From Stereocaulon alpinum (taxonomy: Eukaryota; Ascomycota; Lecanoromycetes; Lecanorales; Stereocaulaceae), in NCBI GenBank assembly GCA_018257865.1, contig JAEUBA010000111.1, positions 19,907 to 83,906 of the forward strand: a stretch of DNA of 64,000 nucleotides. Direction: 5' to 3'. Numbering within the stretch: position 1 is the first letter of the stretch; the number at the start of each line of letters is the position of its first letter. The notes beneath the pieces were generated by a model. The model made no database searches, was not told the origin of the DNA, and was given only the letters and a program-made list of their open reading frames with translations. The translations under genes and the position numbers were made by a program. Positions 46,390 to 58,649 of the stretch are shown in pieces.

Positions 46390-46830
46390 AGCTGGTAAGG
46401 GGTCCTGGGAGAAGTGGTGTACATACCGAATGACAGCCTGGGCGACGCGCTCTATCAAAGCGCGACTTCAATTGTGGAATCTCTCCGCTTCTTGGCAGCT
46501 ACGTATTCTGGATATACCTAGACACGCTCGCCTCTAGTATTGTCAAATTTCTTATTAAGTAAATCAAAGTAGGATAATGCTTATTTACAAAATTAATATC
46601 TCCGACTAGGGCAGCGCTGAAATGAGTACTGAATATATATACTGTAACGTCTCTCTAGAGTTATAAGCCTCGCGACCCTCTACATTCGGACCCGTATAAC
46701 TGCCGTTGATCAGCTTTAAAAAGGTTATCTTGCTCATCCGCTGGGTGTTTTGAGGTATTCATCGTTCGAGTCATGACAGATTTGCAGTGTCTCATTTCAA
46801 TAATTCATATCTTCTACGGGAACCTACTCT
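46390..46830. repeat. Segmental duplication, copy A (intact)
   Basis: About 441 bp consisting of block X (46390-46449) and block Y (46452-46830). Both blocks recur downstream. Shared words include GGGTCCT..GAGAAGTG..GTACA..ATACCGAAT in X, and AGCGCGACTTCA, GACTAGGGCAG, TGAGTACTGAAT and CTACGGGAA in Y. Copy A has no insert. Confidence 0.75.
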
Positions 46831-47115
46831 AGCTGACAGTAAGGGTCCTAGGAGAAGTGCTGTACAGATACCGAATAACACCTTGGGCAACGCGGTTATT
46901 TGGTGTGCAGTGAGAAGGCAACCAATTTGGAATGGTCTCGGTGCCGTTGTATGAAATATTCTCAGCGTTCAATTTTTGGTAGCTAAAATACCAATGATCT
47001 CATCTAAAGCAATAGGTAGCACCATGTGCTTACACCATAGGGTATACGCGAAAACAGTAAAAGCAAAAGCAAAAGCAACCGAGACACCACCGACAAGCTC
47101 CTATCTATCCATAGC

Positions 47116-47496
47116 TCAACGCTTTTGCCTACAATCCAGTAGTAGCTTTTGCACTGCTTTCATGTCATGGTTCTCCATATCGGTCTGACGCTTCGTCAGA
47201 TTTTTCACGTTCCTCTCGACCGTTGCAACACCATCCTCCACCTTGAATCTTTCCCCCATAGATTTGAACTTTTCCCCCATGGATTTGAACTTTTCCCCCA
47301 TGGATTTGAACTTTTCATCCGTTCTTTTCTCCATGCCGTCTAGCTGGCCGCCTAGGATCCATGAATTGGACCCTACGCCGAGCACTAAGAGGATTGCTGG
47401 ATATACCAGCTTCTTCAGAACTGACAAGCATGTTAGCAGTGACTATTATTGCTATAGTAAGAACTTACAGCTCGGAGGGAATAGAGCAGATCTCAT
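47116..47496 (-). CDS. Small membrane-anchored coiled-coil protein with 7-residue repeats
   Basis: Exons 47496-47469 and 47420-47116, joined over a 48-nt intron (GTAAGT donor, TGCTAAC branch), give 110 aa. The start is MRSALFPPSFLKKLVYPAIL followed by LVLGVGSNSWILGG, a single hydrophobic helix (about residues 14-32). Then come repeats of the seven-residue unit EKFKSMG (three copies plus a variant) encoded by a 21-bp minisatellite, and a coiled-coil-like segment VATVERNVKNLTKRQTDMEN. Small Met-Gly/Lys-Phe-Lys repeat proteins of this kind occur in filamentous fungi without a known function. The gene lies wholly inside the insert that splits duplication copy B. Confidence 0.6.
47250..47312. repeat. 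21-bp minisatellite, three copies
   Basis: Units at 47250-47270, 47271-47291 and 47292-47312. Units 2 and 3 are identical, unit 1 differs by one base. It encodes the seven-residue repeat of the small coiled-coil protein on the minus strand. Confidence 0.9.
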
Positions 47497-48072
47497 AATT
47501 TGATAGGGTCTGAGAATGAGTTTCTGTACGTGTTAGCATATAGTCTGAACAATTAGAGGGAGATCTGACCTACATATATATAACGATTGTTGAGAATGTC
47601 AAATTGTGGTAGGGGTTGGCAGCTTGATGAAGAGTGGGACGGAGATTATTAATGGAGGGAACAGCAGGCGGCGTTACTGAGGCTAACCCAAAGCCGCATG
47701 CCCTACCTAAGGTATGAAGTAATTATTATTCACCTGCACAAAGACTGCGCGGACTATTATTGAAGCGCGACTTCACTTACGGAATATGTCACTATTAAGT
47801 CTTTTACTTGAAACAGAGTAGGACATAGCTTCTTTACAAGATTAATCCCTCTGACTAGGGCAGTGCTAAATTGAGTACTGAATCTATAGGCTTCTAACAA
47901 CACTTCCTAATCACAAGCGTCGCGGCCCTCTGAACTTAAACCAGCATGATAGCCGTTGGTTAGATTTCGTCAGGCTATCTTAGCCACCCGCTGCGTGTTC
48001 TCTAGGGTTAGAGTTATGACTGACTCGCAATTTTCGTTTCAATAACTCATTTCTGCTACGGGAAACTACTTG

Positions 48073-48630
48073 CCGTTGTGATTAGCTACTCAAAAAGCTT
48101 GAGAGGCCATGGCGGCACTAAGGCAGTGGGACAGTCTATACTGCTACACGCAAGTTGTTATTTCATACTTAGACGACTGCGTTCGCATATTATATCGCAA
48201 GTTGTTTTGGTGTAATACACCATTGATGTGTATGTCACCTGTGTGTGTTTCAGTGATGGAACCACCGTTTCGGCTTTTCTGCGTGCTTAAAATATCCCCA
48301 TCACTATGACTGCAATCATGGAAAGACGATCATGGCTTGTCCGTTCGACTCATCGAATCGATTGTGTATTCTTGCTTCGCAGGAACAACTACTGGGTCGC
48401 CGAAGACTCCCCCAGCTTGTGAGCGTCAAGCAGCTTGTGACACAGCAGTACAACAGGAGATCGTCTCCGAGATTCAAGATGAAACCAAATAGCTGTCTTC
48501 TTTCGTCAGCAGACTCATGGATATGTGAGTCTATATATAGAGAAATCTACCTATACCTACAAAGAACTCTAGCCTAGAAACCCTTTTTCACTATACAGGA
48601 CTCTAAGGCAACAAAAAAAAGATTACCAAC
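48073..48630. other. Intergenic region upstream of the condensation-domain gene
   Basis: No gene supported; frames of 66 and 81 codons have no motif. It includes the promoter of the gene at 48631, with a TATA-like TATATATAG near 48532. Confidence 0.4.
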
Positions 48631-50206
48631 ATGGACACAACCCAAGAAAACACAGATTCGAAGCTTAAACCAGCCGCAACAGTACGAATACTTCAAGACA
48701 ATATCATCAGTGCTTGCGCGGAAGTTTGCAATGTCGACCGGCAGCTGATCGAGCAAGTCCAGGACGCTACTCCAGAACAAGAACATCGCATAAATCATCA
48801 TATAAAGAACGGGTCATACCTGGAGCAGATGGTGCTTCAGTTCGATCATAAGGCTTCTATCGAACAGCAGGACTTTTTCATCAAAGTCATCGACACTATT
48901 CGCGTCAAGAATCACATATTGAGGACGAGACTCGTGAAGCACGAGAGTGCGGTCTACCAGGTAGTCTTGAAAGACGGGAATAGATGGACTACAAAAGGTG
49001 ACTTGGAAGTATACCTGCGTAAGAACATCAACACCCGTATGGGCTATGGGAGCGAGCTGTGCAGATATGCCTTACTCGGTGACGAGCACGGCCAGACGTT
49101 TTTCATCTGGACGGGTATGTTACACACTATCTCCCTTGTTTTTTGAACTGAGAGACTGACTGTGTGGGGACAGTACATCACAGTTGCATTGATTCATGGT
49201 AGGACGATTAGCCGAGAGTGAATGGACTAGGCTTACAACACGCAGGACTTTGCGCTCCATCTTCGACGACCTCCAGCAGGCCTGTTCTGATCTTCGAAGC
49301 TTCTCTAGAATGGATGTACGTATGCAGTTCTCAGACCATGTGGCATGGATACAGTCTTCTGACCTAGCCGGCGCGTTCCACTTTTGGCGCTCACGTTACG
49401 CTTTCTTCGAAACGGTTGACTACAAATTTCCGAACTTCGGACCTCCAGACTTCTCCACTATGTCCAATGCTCGTGCATCGCGTACGCTACATGTGCAGGG
49501 AGCGAAACCGAACACTAGCTTGTTGGTTATTGGACATGCGGCGTGGGCTCTCACGATTTATGATGAATGTGGGACTTCCGACGTCAATTTCATCTCTATG
49601 AGTCCCGCCCGAAGAATCGACCTGCCAGGCATTGAAAATGTCATGGGTCCTGTCAGTGCTCAGGTACCCATACGCGTTATATTCGACAACGATATGACTA
49701 TTGGAGGCCTCCAGAAGATAATAAGCTACCAATTCCTGTCCATGGTCGGCGTTGAACACTATGCAATGAGAGCTTTGCGAGGTAAAGGTTTTGACTGGAA
49801 AAGCGTTACTCAAGGAGTCTTCCAATGGCACCCAATGCGCAGCGACATATTCAACAGAACGATAGCGTGCCACGATAAGGACGCTTCACCAGCCACTCTC
49901 AGATACAGGTCCGATCTATCGGTGCCGGCGAACCATGATCATGGTTTCATGCTTGACATTTGGGAAGAAGATGGCTACATTAGCATTCATGCCAGCTGGA
50001 ATAGCAGGATGCTAAAGTGGGCAAAGGTCGAGCATGTGATCGAAAAATTTGCGACTATCTTCACATTGATCATGAAAGGCCATGGCGAAACTGTGGGTGA
50101 GATAATGCGCCGTTGCAGGGAAGTAGAGGGTGAAGCAATCGGCTTTGTCACGTCTCCTTCAACTCTAAGAGGCTCATCCAGCGAGTTTGAAGAATTTTCA
50201 GACTAA
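48631..50206 (+). CDS. Stand-alone NRPS-type condensation domain protein
   Basis: Exons 48631-49114, 49174-49198 and 49246-50206 give 489 aa; introns are 59 and 47 nt. The 25-nt middle exon encodes VHHSCIDSW, the HHxxxD catalytic motif of condensation domains (His163, His164, Asp168), with Ser in place of the usual following Gly. Other family features are an N-terminal EQEHRINHHIKNGSYLEQMV, FHFWRSRYAFFETVDYKFPN, IGHAAWALTIYDECGTSDVN, and RIDLPGIENVMGPVSAQVPI. No adenylation, carrier or thioesterase domain adjoins it. Stand-alone C domains can form amide or ester bonds in secondary metabolism, or can be relics of NRPS genes; the complete splicing and intact motif argue for a working protein. 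It lies about 660 bp from the RIP-mutated block, so cluster partners to the right, if any, have been lost or are outside the window. Confidence 0.82.
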
Positions 50207-50869
50207 TATCTACATGTGCATACCACATGCCAATTGGCAATGTCAATCCCGACTTTAATGCGCGCCATCAATCACATTACAGGTAGATATTCAAGCTTAG
50301 ATGCTCTCTCACATTCCGCTCTACTCATGGTAATTGACGCCTTCTCAACCGTCTATGAGCCTACACTTCCTTCCTCCAACTACACTAACTTCTCGAATCA
50401 CTATTGAAAGTGACATCTTCTTTCCACCGAGCACGCAACTAATCGACCGCGTGAAGCCTCGTTCGCATTAAACACCCATTCACTCTTTCTCTTCACCAAC
50501 TTCAACGCATGCGATGGCGCATTCCTTTTAGGGGAACACATCGCATTCTTGATACTCTTGAATACCAAGAAGGTGGTTAACCTCTTGATATGCTCTTTGA
50601 TAAAGCAATTACGCAAGAGAGACGCCATCAACGCCGCGCTGGTAAGTAGAGCTAATCGGTGAATACAGCGTAGCGTTCCCGTGTATTACAGCTTTAGCGT
50701 TTCATAGGATACATTCCCGCTCCCCACCCGTTGTTGGGTGAGAATTGGTGGTGGTGACGTCAGCAAGAATTGGTAGTGAGAATTAGCAGTAGCAATCGCA
50801 ACCGGTAGTAGCGCCTTAGCCACCTCAGCCATAGTTATTAGCAAGAAGCCCCTAACCACCTAGATATAA
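50207..50869. other. Transition zone into the RIP block
   Basis: A 75-codon minus-strand frame from ATG 50628 to 50401 (MASLLRNCFIKEHIKRLTTF at its start) has no recognisable family and could be a small gene or chance. From about 50730 the DNA becomes a GGTGGTGGTGA/AATTGGTAGTGAGAA-type simple sequence that still has many TG and CA steps. These vanish abruptly by about 50860-50890. Confidence 0.4.
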
Positions 50870-51430
50870 TAATACTAGTAACCTTGCTATAATATTATCT
50901 TAAATAGCTATATACTAGATATTACCTTTTAGTTAGGGGCTTAGCTAGGATTATCTTATATTAATTTTAATAACCTAAGGGATTACTTTCTACTTTAAGG
51001 GAAATTATTAGAAGGACTTAATAGAGTACTAAGGAAAGCTTAAAGGATAGAGTAGTATTATCTTACTAAAGTAACCTAAAGAGATAGTAAATATCCTACC
51101 TATTACTTTATTAAGTATATACTATTAACTCTATTTAATACTCGTTTACTAGTACTACTAGCCTTCTAATAGAGTATATAAGCTAGTAGGGTATATTCGA
51201 AGTTACTAGAGAAGGAATCCTACCCTTTTAGAATAAGAGCTTAAAGTAACGGATTCTATATAAGCTCTCTTAAAGCCTCCTTATTAAGCCCCTCCCCTAC
51301 TAAAGAACTTATTAACCGACCTCTAACTATTCTTATAAAAGTAACTAAGAAAAGGGCTATATTAATACCTAGTATATCTCTACTAGCTTTACGTATTAAG
51401 TTACCTACCCCTAGTAAATTAAGGAATATA

Positions 51431-52000
51431 GTACCTATAAAGATTTAGGTATTTTATAGATTAAGAGATAGGAAAGAGGACCCCTTAAAATATATTAAAG
51501 ATATAGAGTAGATATATAAGAGGGATATTAGTAGTAAGGATCTTAATAACCTAGCTACTAGTAAGGAAAAGATATTTCGCCTTCTATTCTAATAGAATCT
51601 CGAAGCGGATACCTATAACTAGTACTTAAATCTTAATAAGGATACTAAGTAAAATTAGGATAAGCTAAAGTAAGCCTTCCTAAATAGCTTCTAAGTAACT
51701 AAAAAGGATACCTAAGCGAAGAAGTTTAAACTAAGGATAAAGATAGTATAATTAAAGTAAGATAATAGTAAGACTATAGTAGATTTCCTAAAGAGGGTAG
51801 CTAAACTATTATAAAAGATATCTAATAATAAGATTAACGTAGGAATAGCTACTATCTAAGGAATAAATAACTAGATTAAGTATAAGTAGGTTAACTTTAA
51901 ATATAATAAGGGTTTAGACTATCTATTTAATATAGTAGAGAGACTTATTAAGGCTATATATAGTAAGGTAGGTAAGCCGAATCTATTTAATCTATTTAGT
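51431..52000 (+). mobile_element. Ghost gag-like frame of a RIP-mutated retrotransposon
   Basis: One plus-strand frame reads for nearly 600 bases as protein-like sequence (VFYRLRDRKEDPLKYIKDIE is one stretch; FRLLF and DFLKRVAKLL are others). It is interrupted by roughly twenty stop codons, all TAA or TAG and none TGA. That is what RIP makes from CAA, CAG, CGA-adjacent and TGG codons. The Lys/Asp/Leu-rich content and position before a protease-like ghost fit the gag of an LTR retrotransposon. The element is dead. Confidence 0.55.
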
Positions 52001-53087
52001 AGAGATATAATAGGAGTCGTCTTACCCTACGGACGTCTAGTATAAACTAATAATAACTTACTACGGTAAGTACTTATTAATACTAATTAGGCGTTCCTAG
52101 TACTACTATAAGGGTTATAAGTAATAAATCTAGCTATTAGTAATAATACTAGTTCTAACCTACCCTAATAAGGTTTATATCAGCTATAGTCTAAGAAGGA
52201 CTTATCGAATATCTAGTACTTTATATATAAGAAATACGGATACTACGCGTTATTCTATAACCAGATATTATTATAGACTCTATAACTATTAATTACTACT
52301 AACTTAGCTATACCCTACTTATCTTAGGGAACTATCTTTAGTAGTAATATCAATAGTTAACCCTACTAGTACGAAGGCTAGTACCCTAGTAGCTAAAATT
52401 CTAATAACGGTAAGGGAAGCTCCGACGCTTAGAACTATTACTTAGTACTAGTAGCTTATTTACTACTATTAGATAGTAACTTCGTAACTTAAGTAATAGT
52501 AGTATAAAGGATAACTAGAGTAGTAGTAAAGTAGGGAAAGCTACTATAATAAGCAGCGGGTATTAAGAAGTAAAATAAGTAGAAAGCTATCCTAAAGATA
52601 TCGAAAGTAGGATTAGAATATATAGTAGATCTAGAAGAAAAGGAGAATTAACTATAAAACGGTACTAATAAGATAAATCTCTTAAAAGAAGAGCTAGGAT
52701 TTAAGGAAGTAGACTCCCTATTTACCTTTTAGGATACCTAACTAAAATACGAACCTAATCTAAATTATAAGTAGCTGATAAACTAGCCTTATATAGTATA
52801 CTTACTATCTACTAGAGTTAGTAAGACTAGAAAGGTTTAGGAGCTAATCCTAGTAAAGGTACTAAAGATACTAAACCCTATTAGGGGTTTACTTAGAGGA
52901 GTAAGATTTTCTATTAAAGATATTCTAAAGCTACCCCTTACTATAGAGGTTAGGTAGTTCCTTAATAAGTTAGATATTACTAGGTAAGAGCTTACCCTAA
53001 GTATATAATAAAGTATACTTAGATATTAGATTAAGAGGATACCTAAAGTAAAGAATTAAGCCGACCTAAGTAGATTAAATATAGTAA

Positions 53088-53300
53088 TTACTACTTTAGT
53101 CTAAAGGGAACCCCCTACTATTATAGTATATATATTTAATAACGACGGATAATCCTAGCTATTTATAATTATAGTATAGATTAGAATAGTTAAGCTCCTA
53201 CGAATATTAATTAATAGTAGCTTACTAGTAGAGCTAGTTAGTTATCGCGCTTTCCTAAAAGATTATGTTATTAGCCTTACAGCTAGTTTTGCGCTATTAG
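53088..53300 (+). mobile_element. Ghost retropepsin-like segment of a dead retrotransposon
   Basis: A frame from about 53088 reads PPTIIVYIFNNDG, then IRIVKLLRILINSSLLVELV and SYRAFLKDYVISLTASFALL with TAA/TAG stops between. The LINSSLLVELV stretch sits where LTR-retrotransposon proteases carry an Asp-Ser/Thr-Gly loop (here altered by RIP). The frame is lost at about 53300, where a hairpin sequence begins. Confidence 0.4.
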
Positions 53301-53315
53301 TAGGCCCTAGCTAAA

Positions 53316-53351
53316 TCAGGGTCTGTATCCTATATTAATTACGGACCCTGA
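53316..53351. repeat. Short inverted repeat (12-bp arms)
   Basis: TCAGGGTCTGTA at 53316-53327 pairs with TACGGACCCTGA at 53340-53351 with one mismatch, across a 12-bp loop. AGCTAAATCAG flanks it on both sides. It may be the end of a small DNA element inserted in the retrotransposon relic. Confidence 0.6.
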
Positions 53352-53540
53352 AATCAGCTAAATCAGCAACTTAAGGTAAATAATAGTAGTATCCGTAACC
53401 TCAAATTACTATACTAGGTGTCTATAACGTTAGTATTAATAGTTACTTTACTAAAATAACGTAGTAATCGCGTAATCCTTCTAGAATACGAATTATATAC
53501 GCTCAGCTAGTATATCGATAATATTAGTAATAGGGAAGTC

Positions 53541-53630
53541 GTCTAAGTTAGATAGTTTAGACATATCCTCCGCTACAGTAGGTTTGTTCGAGTTAGATAG
53601 TTCGGACATATCCTCCGCTATAGTAGGTAT
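53541..53630. repeat. 45-bp tandem duplication
   Basis: Two 45-bp units (53541-53585 and 53586-53630) share GTTAGATAGTT and GGACATATCCTCCGCTA with a few substitutions. Confidence 0.75.
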
Positions 53631-56600
53631 ATTTAAGTCGGATATCTAGATTAGACCTATAGGCAGTATTATCTAAGCTATATAATAATTACTTTTATAT
53701 TATATATTTAATAGCTATATATTCGATTGCTAATAGCTTAATTCCGTTAGGCTTCCTCCCGCCTAAGCTTTATACTCTATTAATCTATCCTCTATCCCCT
53801 CTATAGTATCCTTAGTAGCCTACTCCTTAAGTTCTTCTCCTATTAGAGTAATATTTAAATATACTATTTTATTATCTATAATCTACCTTTCCACCGACTT
53901 ACTCTACTCTTCTATATCTATAATACGATTCTCTTCCTAAAGCTCCTTACTTACTTATAGGCCGGCCTCCTTACGTATACGCTCGAAGTCCTATATTAAA
54001 AATACCCGGATTTCTATTATATCCGTTAAGTTATAACCGTAGGTAAGGGAAGCTAAAAAACTATTATTATTTCCAGACTCTAAATTAGTCTTATTAAGAT
54101 ACCTATTATTAAATAGTTCTTTAGTCTTAATTTTAGTATTAGCTAATAATATATACCTATAATTATATCTTATATATACTATATATTCTTTATCTCTTCT
54201 ATACTCTTTTTTTTAGCCTATCGCACTAGTATTATCTATTCCTAACTCCTCTAAAACGCTCTAAAAGTCTAGTTAATTCTTTAGATCTTCTAGGGAATTC
54301 TTAAATATATTAGTAACTAGTAGTTAACAGTTCTTACCCTACCTATTTATATAGTAGTAGTCTATTATTCGATAATAAAGTATTCCTATAACTATCCGCC
54401 TTCTAAAATTACCTATATTATACTATATATTTCTTATATATTCGTATATAGCTTAAGGTTTTATTAGCTTATAGATTATTCTTTAAGTATTAGGTTAACT
54501 TACTACTAACTAATATACCATCCTATCTCTTAATCCTACGGGAGCTATATTTATATTCTTCGAATATATAATAAAGCGCTATTATAACGAAAATAATAGT
54601 ACTAGCGGGTAAAGGTTTCTATAGATCTATACTCTTATACCTAAGTCTAATACCGCTTATTACGCTGAAAAAGAAAATATAATATAGACTTATTATAATT
54701 ACTAGTGCTAAAAAACGACCCTTATCTTAGACCTATTAGCTATATATTTCGTTCTTATTTAGGAAAGAAGAATACTTATACCTTTCTCTAGATCTATAAA
54801 AGTGAATTATATATTAAATAGTAGGTTCGATATAATATTCTTTTAGTCTTTAATTATTTAGTATAGCTATTCTACTACTATTTTAATAGTTAATCTTATT
54901 CTCCTTATTATAAAACTTCTAAATTCGCTTAGGCTATCCAGAAGCTGCGAAAATATTAGCTAATATATAATATTAGATAAATAGGTAGGGGTTTAGGAGT
55001 ATTAACCTTATAAGCTTCTTTAGGAGTTAGTATATTATTAGAGGTATCTAAATTACTAATAACTTAAGGCCCCTTCGTCCTTTAGAGCTTAGCCTTCTAT
55101 TCTCTCTATATTCTTATTATAAGGTTACTTAGAGCTACTAGGTCTTATTCTAGCTATAGTAATAGGCTATTAATATTATTACTACTTATAATCTTAAAGA
55201 TAAATATAGGCTTCGTTGCGTAGAAGATATATTAATATTCCCGTAAGGAATAGTATCTTTATACTTAATAACGCCTAGAACTACCCTAAGCGATAGGTCC
55301 CGCTACCTCCTCTATAGCTACCTCCTTATATTTATCTTTAGGTTTAATATCGGATATATATATAGGTATAGGTAATAAAGTCGATAATAGTCTAGGCTAT
55401 ATCCTTTTAGATAATAGAACTTAATCGTTAAGATTAGATAATTATCCTATAGTCGTAGTACTAGAATTCGGCCGCTTACGCTATATAGGTAGTATGGTAC
55501 GGGTTAGCTATCGCTGCTTATATTATACCGACTATAATAATTAGTTAGTATAAGACCTATATACTAAGGTATATATACTATTAATCTATCCTTCCGTCTA
55601 CTAATTATATTCTCTCTCGATTTTTGATATTTCCTACTAGTATATTTGAACCTATTAGTTATTATCTATTAGGGTATCTAGGTAGATCGTCTAGTATACT
55701 AGCTATTCTACTCTATATATAAAGATATTTAGTATTATTATCCCTATACTATCAGCTATTTTAGCTATATTTAATAAATACGCGTCTCTAATTTATTATT
55801 TACTAAGCTGCGTTAGTAGTTCCTAGTATTAGTATTCCCCTAAGGACCTCGTTTTATAGTATAGTTCTATATTATTTCCTTCTTTCTATATTAGCGTATT
55901 AAATATATACGTAATATTAATAGGTAACTTACGATCTTCTTTTAGGTAATACTTATATTACTTTATAATATAGTATTAATCTTAGACGTTAACGGCTACG
56001 TCGGTTTATACTATATAGTTAATAGGTTATATCTATTATTATATACTAATTATACTTATAACGGAGGTCTAATTTATTATATAAAAGCCTATCTTTTCCG
56101 TCTCCTAAATATAAAGTTATCTAACGGACCGAATATAGGAGTAGAGGAAAGTTATATACCTATAATAATAGTAGGTACTAGTTTCTTCGTAGGGCTAGTT
56201 ATAGGGTTATTAGAGAGTATATTAATATTATTAATACTAGTTATCTTTAAAGAGACCTCTTCTTTATATATTTATTTAGAGGTATCCTCGCTAAGGTTAC
56301 TATTATATCTTTAATATTTCCTAGGCTTTACTACTCTATCGCTCTCTTTAGTACTTCTCTTAGGCCCTAGCTACTTTTCTTTAATAGCCTTAATCTACTA
56401 ATATATTAATACTTAGAATAAGTTACTTAGTTTAAAGCGTACCTTTCGCTTATTTACTTTAGTCTCCTAGGCTTTTCTAGTAGCTATTACTCGTTCTACC
56501 TTTATCTTAGCTATTATTAGAAGATTTTTATTATCTATCTAATATATATAAGGGTCTTCGCTAGTAATAAGGTGGTATAAGGTTATTAAGGAGTATTATC

Positions 56601-58649
56601 TATAATAATATAGCTAGCTGTAGGTAGCTAGACGGGTAAGGTCCTTAGGGAAGGAGGCGAAGTTTTTTAGAAAGGGGAGGCTTCTTTAGCGTATTATTAT
56701 TATATTATTTTAATTAATATTAAATTAGCTTAGAGTCTATTAACTAAGTTAAATAGAAACTTAGCTAAGTTAGACTAACTTCTATCTAACTTAGATAGAA
56801 TTCTATCTAAGTTAAATAAAACTATCTAAGTTAAACGAAATTTTCCTACCTTTTTAAATAGTTACTACTATAACTATACCTCCAGCTATAGTTCCCCTAT
56901 ATAAGACGAATATCGCCGTTTTATCTATATCCTTAATAAGTATACGCTGCCTCTGCCCTATTAGCCTAGGACCTTAAGACCTTAGATACTACCTACTTAA
57001 GCGTTTATTAATAAATATATACGGAGCCGGACTTACTAGATTCGCTATAGTATATTAATAATATATACTTTACCGCTAGCTCTTAAGTTATATAGGTATA
57101 ATATAGAGTTATATTATTAGCTTAACCGATTAAATCAGTTCTTCGACTTAGTTAATAATAATTAGATACCTCCTTCCGTTTATAAGATATCCTATAAAGA
57201 GAATCTCTACTAGTAGATATATATTAAGCTAGCGGAACTATATCCTCTATAGTAGCGATAGTATTTAGATTTATTAGAGATAACTAATTTAAGTTAGGGA
57301 AAGCGGTAGGTAGTATTAGCTAGGTCTTTATAATATAATTCTAAGATATAAATATTATATTAGTAGTCTTAAGTCGAATAGTATAGTTTCTCTATACTCT
57401 CTAATTTAAACGATAGGGTCTACTATTTATAGTATTTAAACTAGTCCTTAAATTTATACCTTCTATCTTTACTATTACTACTAATCGACCCGCCTAAAGT
57501 ATTAAATCCTATAGTACTATATCTAGTCCGTATTTATATTTACGCTTCTAAAGGTATAGATAAGGGGGGAATAAAATAATTATAATTTCCTTATTAGTAT
57601 ATCTATATAAATAATTTATCTCGCTTTTTAGAATATACGGTTAAGCTATACTATAGCTATTTACTAGGAAAATACTTTTTAAACTACTAAAATAAGGTTA
57701 GTATATAGTTAAGGCGGAATAGTAGAGGAGATATAGACTTACTACCGCTAGAATATATATAATAATAGGAGAGCTAGTAAATATAACTAGTTTCTCTAGT
57801 CACCTATAGAGATCTTCCCCTAGTAAGTTAATTAACTCTTTAAGTTTTACTAACTTTAGTATATCAGCGGTAAGTTTATTAATATATTTAGTATAAATAC
57901 TATCTAGCGGTATCTTAGCCTAATTCTATATTAGGCTAGCTAACTCTATAAAATCCGCGTAACCCTTACCGCTATAATATAAATCCCCCCCTTTAAGCTC
58001 GTTCTAAGTAAGACTAAGGTTATTAAGCTGAGCGAGTCCTAGAAGGCTTATAACTACAGTAATAGCGTATAGTCTATATACGTATTTAAAGTAGTTAGTA
58101 GTTATTAGCGCAGGTATCTCCTTACTAGTAGTATAAGTAATTAAGTATTCTTTAGTATATTTAGCTTTTACTGCGTCTTAGATCCTCTAGTCCTTAGCGC
58201 GAAGAGCTGTCTTTTATACTAACGAAGGCGGGTATATAATATAATAAATCTTATAGGGAGGTAGTTATACTAGATTAGTAGTCTTAGAGATATCTTAAGT
58301 ATATAGCGTCCTATTCTTAATATACGGATAACTAATATTCTATTTATAGGCTAATAGAAATATATTATAATAACTCTATAGCTTATTAGAAATATCGCTC
58401 CCTAAGTTAAGATACTTAAGTTTAAGTCTCTTAAGATAAATATTCTCCGCTTTTTATACTTTCTTAAATATAATCTTATCTTCTATTATAGTTATATCCT
58501 CCCTCTTTTTAGCTTTAATCTCTCTAGCGAGAGATTAGTAAGTCTAGTAGTATTAATATTATTATATATTCTACTTATATAGGTATAGATATACCGTAGC
58601 TTTAATATTAGATATTAAGTATTAATTATCTTAGACTATTCCCTTAGCT

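Larger units (their letters stand above)
46831..48072. repeat. Segmental duplication, copy B (split by an insert)
   Basis: Block X' (46831-46894) is followed by about 870 bp of unrelated DNA carrying a small gene, then by block Y' (about 47763-48072), which lacks roughly 55 bp present in copy A. The copies are clearly diverged but collinear. No clear target-site duplication flanks the insert. Confidence 0.7.

Noticed and set aside
49115..49245. Frameshift or nonsense mutation in the condensation-domain gene
   Set aside because: The stop just after HHSCIDSW disappears when a 47-nt GT-AG intron is removed, and the protein continues with expected family sequence.
48631..50206. A secondary-metabolite gene cluster
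   Set aside because: Only one biosynthesis-type gene is visible. The left neighbours are housekeeping genes and the right side is RIP-mutated, so no cluster can be claimed.
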